From an uncultured Rikenellaceae bacterium (GTDB taxonomy: Bacteria; Bacteroidota; Bacteroidia; Bacteroidales; Rikenellaceae), in the NCBI GenBank assembly GCA_947038135.1, contig CAMQVM010000031.1:1-11235 (forward strand): a stretch of DNA of 11,235 nt, in the 5' to 3' direction. Under the pieces are notes generated by a model. That model did no database searches, was not told where the DNA came from, and saw only the letters and a program-made list of their open reading frames with translations. A program made the position numbers and the translations under genes. Below are positions 7,576 to 11,235 of the stretch, piece by piece (positions within the stretch are counted from its first letter, which is position 1; the number at the start of each line of letters is the position of its first letter).

Positions 7576-9339
7576 ATGAAAAAATTAATATTGATTGTCT
7601 GTACCACTCTATTATCTACTCAACCATATCTTAATGCACAAAACAGGTTGAAAATAGAGTATAAAAAGCACACCTCTAACGAGTTTACAGTGAAGTTGAC
7701 AAAACATGAAGAGATTATTATAAAGATGGGTGTTGATATTAAAGATAAAAACATCAAAATAAAGAGTAAAGTAGAGAGTAAAGATAACTACTTTGCATTT
7801 CGATATGAGGGTAACAATAAGTTACCTATAACTATTAAGAGTGAGCTTTCAAGCTGGGAGTTTCCACAAAAAACCAAAGTGTGGTATTTTGAGCGAAATA
7901 ACTCGTGGAAGCTTAAATCCTATGCTGGCACATGGACATCTTGCAGTGTAAAAGAGCTATCAAAAGTATCTGAGGTGGGTGCAATTCAAGGTTTACCTCT
8001 TATATTTGAGTTTCAAAATGGCGTATATGGCCTACTTACAGAGGCAGGGTTAAATAGCTACAGCGGCATGAGGATAGAGGCGACCGATAGTGGTTTGCTA
8101 ACTGCTAATTTTACAGAGGAAGAGGGGTTTGAAGCACCTGAAAATTTTGTATCGCCGTGGCGAGTTTTATATTTTGCTGAGAGTTTGAATGAGTTAGTCA
8201 ATCAACGCATCGTTGAAAAGTTATCTCCTAAGCCCGATAAAAAGCTTTATAGCGACATATCATATATAGTGCCTGGCAAGTGCGCATGGCGATGGTTTGC
8301 AAAGGGCACAGGCACACCTAGCCAAGAGAGAGAGGTGATAGATCAAGCCTCGAAGCTAAATTTCGAATACACAATGATAGACGATGGCTGGAATAGGTGG
8401 CATAATGCTTGGAGTGAGGTAGGTAAATTAGTGAGCCACGGCAAGACAAAAAATGTAGGGGTTATTCTTTGGAAACACTCGCACGACATAATGAGCGCCG
8501 ACAATGATTACAATATAATGAAAGGTTGGCTTGATAGTGTAGCGCATTATGGTGCCGTAGGAGTAAAGGTCGACTTTATGGACTCAGAGTCAAAAAAGAT
8601 GATTGATTTTGATATCAAGTTACTTCAAGAGGCAGCAAAGCGAAAACTGCTAGTTATATTTCATGGTTGTCAAAAACCAACAGGCGAGCAATATACATAT
8701 CCTAACGAGATAACACGTGAAGGAATTAGAGGAGTAGAGCTTAATAAGATGAAAGAGGGGTATATATCAGCCTTTCACAACGCTTCACTACCCTTTACAC
8801 GTTTTGTAGTGGGAAATGGCGACTACACCCCCTTAACATTTACTGTTCCTGGAGAGACATCGTTTGCTCATCAGCTTGCTACCCTAGTGTGCTTCACCTC
8901 AGCTTTTCAGGTGATTGCCGAAGATACAGATTTACTATTAACAGATAGCCATATTCGTCCAGCTCTTGATTTTATAAAAAGGGTGCCTACTGTTTGGGAT
9001 CAAACAATAGTTTTAGAGCCTAGTAAAATAGGTGAATTAGCCGTTATTGCCCGTAGGAGAGATAATAGATGGTATATTGGTGTTTTGAATGGTGCGGGGG
9101 TTGCAAAAACCATTACATTAGACCTTACACCTCTAAAGATCTCTTCAAAGGTGAGTAAATTAAAATTATATGTAGATGATATAAGTGTTGATAAAGTGCT
9201 GCTATCTATGCAAGGACACCGCAAAGGACAGATGAAAAGAGACCCCTCAACGCCATTTAAGGTGGAGTGTATACCATTTAACAATAATGTAACTTTGGAG
9301 GTTGCTCCTTTTGGAGGTGCTGTGATTGAGCTGTTTTAA
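7576..9339 (+). CDS. glycoside hydrolase family 97, retaining type (alpha-galactosidase-like)
   Basis: A 587-residue exported GH97 enzyme. Residues 1-21 are a Sec signal peptide (cleavage near LNA-Q). An N-terminal beta-sandwich spans about 22-225, a TIM barrel about 230-475 (CAWRWF at 236-241, YTMIDDGWNRW at 265-275, VGVKVDFMDS at 328-337, TREGIRGVE at 380-388), and a C-terminal beta domain runs to 587. D333 in KVDF matches the nucleophile of the retaining GH97 branch (Asp415 of B. thetaiotaomicron BtGH97b, as I recall it). E388 is the likely acid/base, since the 55-residue distance agrees with Glu470 of that enzyme. Inverting SusB-type alpha-glucosidases lack this aspartate. Retaining members act on alpha-galactosides, and some on beta-L-arabinopyranosides. 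At 587 residues it is shorter than many GH97s, mainly in the N-terminal domain. It is transcribed divergently from susC from a matching ECF-type promoter and probably acts in the periplasm. Confidence 0.9.
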   Translation: MKKLILIVCTTLLSTQPYLNAQNRLKIEYKKHTSNEFTVKLTKHEEIIIKMGVDIKDKNIKIKSKVESKDNYFAFRYEGNNKLPITIKSELSSWEFPQKTKVWYFERNNSWKLKSYAGTWTSCSVKELSKVSEVGAIQGLPLIFEFQNGVYGLLTEAGLNSYSGMRIEATDSGLLTANFTEEEGFEAPENFVSPWRVLYFAESLNELVNQRIVEKLSPKPDKKLYSDISYIVPGKCAWRWFAKGTGTPSQEREVIDQASKLNFEYTMIDDGWNRWHNAWSEVGKLVSHGKTKNVGVILWKHSHDIMSADNDYNIMKGWLDSVAHYGAVGVKVDFMDSESKKMIDFDIKLLQEAAKRKLLVIFHGCQKPTGEQYTYPNEITREGIRGVELNKMKEGYISAFHNASLPFTRFVVGNGDYTPLTFTVPGETSFAHQLATLVCFTSAFQVIAEDTDLLLTDSHIRPALDFIKRVPTVWDQTIVLEPSKIGELAVIARRRDNRWYIGVLNGAGVAKTITLDLTPLKISSKVSKLKLYVDDISVDKVLLSMQGHRKGQMKRDPSTPFKVECIPFNNNVTLEVAPFGGAVIELF

Positions 9340-9357
9340 GTGATAAGACAAAGCCAT
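9340..9357. other. 18-bp convergent junction without terminator
   Basis: GH97 (TAA at 9337-9339) and fecR (stop at 9358-9360) meet tail to tail with 18 bp between them. No hairpin with a T-tract fits in the gap. The two mRNAs must therefore either overlap at their 3' ends or end inside the opposing gene. Confidence 0.7.
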
Positions 9358-10395
9358 CTATAAATTATGAAAAGAGATATGATTATTGCTAGTTGTAGCC
9401 TTCATTTTAGATAATAACTCTAGCGTTTCAACCACCTCATTTACATCATCATTAAGATCAAGCTTACCACTAACTACTACATCTTGAATATTAGAGCTTA
9501 CAGTAATATCTATATCGTAGTAGTTAGATACACCATCAAGAACATCAGACAAAGAGGCGTTATCAAACACCATTATTTTATCTTGCCAACAAGTATACAA
9601 AGAGGTGTTTTTTACTATTGATTTCACCATGTTTGAACCAGTCAAATCGACCCTTTCATTAGGGGTTAACTCAATAGTACTACCAGCTTGATTAACTATT
9701 ACACCACCAGACACAAGCACTACACTGCTGTTATCTGCATCAAATGACTTGACATTAAATTTAGTGCCTGTAACATTAACATCGAAATCAAAGCTCCTAA
9801 CAACAAAAGGTGCTTTAACATCTTTTGCAACATCAAAATAACCCTCGCCCTCAAGGTACACTTCACGCAAGTCACTTAGAAACTCAGCTCTATATATAAA
9901 GTTTGAGCTCTCATTTATTGTAACAGCAGTACCATCGCTTAAAACAATTGAGGCTACCAACCCTACAGGGGTCATTATATGTGTTGGCTGATGAGTGCTT
10001 TTTTGATTCACCTTAACGCCATTAACTACGAGCTCGCCCTTGATAGTATACTCTATTTTTGCATCTTTTTTGAGCTCTAAATAGATATCATCATTATGAA
10101 TAACTATAAACTCATCTGATCTATATTTTGCTCCACTTGCTATGATATCATTGTAGTCAACCTGATGGTTATGTAGCATCGGAAATAACACAATAGCAAA
10201 AATTGCCACCGCAGCTACCGATAATACTGATAGATACATTTTTATCCTTAGCGATTTATGCTTATTTATTACACAAATATCGTCTTTTATACTCTTATAT
10301 ATATCTGCTTTATCATCGTCAGATATCTTTTTAGCTCTCTGCTGTTTTCCTATTATATTTAGCGTATTTAATATAATATTATCTTTAAAATCCAT
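9358..10395 (-). CDS. FecR-family anti-sigma factor
   Basis: A 345-residue single-pass inner-membrane protein that should hold the ECF sigma factor and release it on a signal from the STN domain of SusC. Cytoplasmic part 1-53; one membrane helix about 54-73 (YLSVLSVAAVAIFAIVLFPM); periplasmic FecR domain about 139-240 with VLSDGTAVTINESSNF, REVYLEGEGYFDVA at 177-190 and VTGTKFNV at 208-215; C-terminal DUF4974-like domain about 273-343 (MVFDNASLSDVLDGVSNYY). The G210-T211 pair lies in the V-x-GT-x-F motif, which corresponds, I believe, to the self-cleavage site described for Pseudomonas FoxR. Whether this protein cleaves there is untested. It lies 130 bp downstream of the sigma gene and has its own ECF-type promoter, so the sigma factor should raise its own inhibitor. 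ATG start, no clear Shine-Dalgarno sequence. Confidence 0.93.
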   Translation of the reverse strand: MDFKDNIILNTLNIIGKQQRAKKISDDDKADIYKSIKDDICVINKHKSLRIKMYLSVLSVAAVAIFAIVLFPMLHNHQVDYNDIIASGAKYRSDEFIVIHNDDIYLELKKDAKIEYTIKGELVVNGVKVNQKSTHQPTHIMTPVGLVASIVLSDGTAVTINESSNFIYRAEFLSDLREVYLEGEGYFDVAKDVKAPFVVRSFDFDVNVTGTKFNVKSFDADNSSVVLVSGGVIVNQAGSTIELTPNERVDLTGSNMVKSIVKNTSLYTCWQDKIMVFDNASLSDVLDGVSNYYDIDITVSSNIQDVVVSGKLDLNDDVNEVVETLELLSKMKATTSNNHISFHNL

Positions 10396-10414
10396 AAGTA
10401 AATTATTTTTTAAT

Positions 10415-10444
10415 ATAACGATTAAATGGCAACAAAGTACTCAT
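10415..10444 (-). promoter_or_regulatory. ECF-type promoter of the anti-sigma gene
   Basis: On the minus strand, ATGAGTAC, 16 bp, then CGTTAT: the third copy of the element found before susC and GH97. The -10 box lies about 20 bp upstream of the fecR start codon, giving a leader of roughly 15 nt. This would give negative feedback: active sigma factor makes more anti-sigma. Transcription from the sigma gene may also read through. Confidence 0.72.
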
Positions 10445-10482
10445 CTAAAATTAAAAACGTTTTTTTGAATAGTTGATACACC

Positions 10483-10521
10483 TAAACAGATATTTTGAAC
10501 AGATACTCTAAACAGATATAA
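10483..10521. repeat. three 13-bp direct repeats between sigma and anti-sigma genes
   Basis: The core AACAGATA recurs at 10485-10492, 10498-10505 and 10511-10518, exactly 13 bp apart. The full units are TAAACAGATATTT, TGAACAGATACTC and TAAACAGATATAA. They begin just after the sigma stop codon and end about 40 bp upstream of the fecR promoter element. They could be a protein-binding array or a small slippage repeat. The rest of the 130-bp gap holds only the promoter. Confidence 0.7.
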
Positions 10522-10525
10522 AGAG

Positions 10526-11086
10526 CTACTTGAAAAACTCTTTTTTTATCTTTTCGATACTTCTTGCAATACTATTTTTTGCAGATTGGTTTTCTATATG
10601 TAATATTTCAGATATCTCTTTAAAAGATAGGTTCTCGACAAACCTAAGATGTATAATCTGCTTCTGCTTTGGTGTAAGAGTGTTAAGTATACCTTTAACT
10701 TTTGTTACATTATAAGAGTCATCATCTGAAAGGTTTGTATCAAACTCATCTTCAGAGATAACAAAATCGGGATATATATCAATAGATACTGTTGAGGATA
10801 TTTTTTTATTTTTTTTACGGTCAAACAGCTTATTACGGAGCGCCACCAGAAGGTAGCTTTTTATGTTCCCACTCTCATTTAGTGCAGTTCGGGTGTTATA
10901 TAGCTTAACAAATATCTCTTGTAGAGCATCTTTCACCACCTCTACATCATGCTCATAAATTGCACCATAACGAAGCAACAAATCAAAATTTTGCACATAA
11001 ACAGCCTCAAAAGCAGCATCATCACCACTTCTGAACCTACTCCACAAATCTATGCATGGATCTCTATTTGAATTATTGTTAGCCAT
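10526..11086 (-). CDS. ECF-family RNA polymerase sigma factor
   Basis: A 186-residue sigma-70 family factor with only regions 2 and 4. Region 2 spans about 24-92 (AFEAVYVQNFDLLLRYG, with VVKDALQEIFVKLYN in region 2.2 at 50-64, then IKSYLLVALRNKLFDRKK). An acidic linker covers about 105-125. Region 4 spans about 130-182 (LNTLTPKQKQIIHLRF, then the helix-turn-helix LSFKEISEILHIENQSAKNSI). Length and the YxxLLxYG-type motif fit the Bacteroidota group of ECF factors that pair with FecR-like anti-sigma proteins. The next gene downstream on the same strand is that anti-sigma. Its likely targets are the three ATGAGTAC-N16-CGTTAT elements in this window. Its own upstream region lacks that element and has a TACATTTG box instead, so it is probably expressed constitutively and controlled by release from FecR. 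Confidence 0.95.
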   Translation of the reverse strand: MANNNSNRDPCIDLWSRFRSGDDAAFEAVYVQNFDLLLRYGAIYEHDVEVVKDALQEIFVKLYNTRTALNESGNIKSYLLVALRNKLFDRKKNKKISSTVSIDIYPDFVISEDEFDTNLSDDDSYNVTKVKGILNTLTPKQKQIIHLRFVENLSFKEISEILHIENQSAKNSIARSIEKIKKEFFK

Positions 11087-11102
11087 TATAATTTATTCTG
11101 AA

Positions 11103-11110
11103 CAAATGTA
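11103..11110 (-). promoter_or_regulatory. housekeeping -7 box of the sigma gene
   Basis: Minus-strand TACATTTG fits the Bacteroidota -7 consensus TAnnTTTG and lies 16 bp before the sigma start codon, leaving a leader of about 10-12 nt. The expected -33 TTTG is not clear; only a T-rich run (complement of 11124-11129) lies in that area. Confidence 0.5.
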
Positions 11111-11131
11111 CAACTATTATATGAAAAAAGC

Positions 11132-11148
11132 TAGAACAAAATGTTCTA
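11132..11148. promoter_or_regulatory. 17-bp palindrome upstream of the sigma gene
   Basis: TAGAACAAAATGTTCTA has perfect 7-bp arms around AAA. It lies 22 bp upstream of the -7 box of the sigma gene, at or just above the -33 position, which suits an operator for a dimeric regulator. No regulator can be named. Confidence 0.4.
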
Positions 11149-11152
11149 TTTA

Positions 11153-11188
11153 GGCTAATTCGCAAAACCTTGGTTTTGTAAATTAGCC
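11153..11188. terminator. long hairpin at the right boundary
   Basis: Bases 11153-11169 (GGCTAATTCGCAAAACC) pair with 11172-11188, with 15 Watson-Crick pairs, one wobble and one mismatch; the innermost pair must open to form the loop. The upper arm resembles the hairpin at 100-141. It could end a minus-strand gene lying beyond the right edge, in the same way that the left hairpin ends the susC operon. Neither side has a long T-tract. Confidence 0.45.
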
Positions 11189-11189
11189 A

Positions 11190-11235
11190 GCTCCCGAAGG
11201 GAGCCACCAAGCGCCTAAGGCGCGTAGGTGCTTTT
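11190..11235. repeat. GC-rich double hairpin at window end
   Basis: Two further stems follow: GCTCCC/GGGAGC (11190-11204, 3-nt loop), then CACC-AA-GCGCC (11205-11215) against GGCGC-GTA-GGTG (11219-11230), ending in CTTTT at the window edge. The GC content is far above the surroundings. No plus-strand gene precedes it, so the plus-strand T run has nothing obvious to terminate. It may be a dispersed intergenic repeat or part of the structured 3' end of a neighbour. Confidence 0.45.

Noticed and set aside
9000..9284. 94-codon minus-strand frame inside GH97
   Set aside because: It is antisense to the C-terminal part of a clear GH97 gene and shows no domain or start signals.
9305..9316. CTCC-TTTT-GGAG stem as terminator of GH97 or fecR
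   Set aside because: It has only four pairs, lies inside the GH97 coding region, and has no T-tract on either side.
11153..11235. Hairpin cluster as a tRNA, CRISPR array or rRNA end
   Set aside because: There is no cloverleaf with a T-loop, no regularly spaced repeats and spacers, and no rRNA motif that I recognise.

Overview
The window looks like a polysaccharide-utilization locus (PUL) from an AT-rich member of the Bacteroidota, probably Bacteroidales. The evidence is the SusC/SusD pair, a Bacteroidota-type ECF sigma factor with a FecR-like anti-sigma factor, a GH97 glycosidase, AT-rich translation starts without clear Shine-Dalgarno sequences, and TTTG/TAnnTTTG promoters. Genus and strain cannot be named from the sequence.

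Layout, left to right. Bases 1-100 hold no recognisable gene. A strong hairpin at 100-141 ends a minus-strand operon that reads susC (3805-7176), susD (2075-3781) and a secreted FAD-dependent oxidoreductase (146-1999). A second hairpin lies between susD and the oxidoreductase gene. Bases 7177-7575 are a 399-bp divergent control region. To its right a GH97 enzyme gene runs on the plus strand (7576-9339). It ends 18 bp from the stop codon of a convergent fecR-type anti-sigma gene (9358-10395, minus), which lies downstream of an ECF sigma gene (10526-11086, minus). The right edge is a cluster of three hairpins without a gene.

How the parts should work together. The SusC has an N-terminal STN signalling domain, and the anti-sigma has a FecR domain and a C-terminal DUF4974-like domain. 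This is the parts list for trans-envelope signalling: ligand at SusC/SusD, contact of STN with FecR, release of the sigma factor, then transcription. The promoter layout supports it. A 30-bp element, ATGAGTAC-N16-CGTTAT, occurs three times, in front of susC (minus), GH97 (plus) and fecR (minus). The inner spacing is exactly 16 bp each time, and 21 of 30 columns are identical in all three copies. It is the obvious candidate for the binding site of the local ECF sigma factor. The sigma gene lacks it and has a housekeeping-type TACATTTG box instead.

The most notable prediction is a plus-strand antisense RNA of about 100 nt (about 7188-7290) facing the long susC leader. It has a consensus housekeeping promoter (TTTG-N19-TAACTTTG at 7153-7183) that overlaps the susC start, and an intrinsic terminator with a T7 tract. 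It resembles in position and context the PUL-associated cis-antisense RNAs (DonS type) described in Bacteroides fragilis. The substrate is unknown. The GH97 carries the KVDF aspartate of the retaining branch, which points to an alpha-galactoside or a related sugar, and its pairing with an exported flavoprotein suggests that oxidation is part of the pathway.
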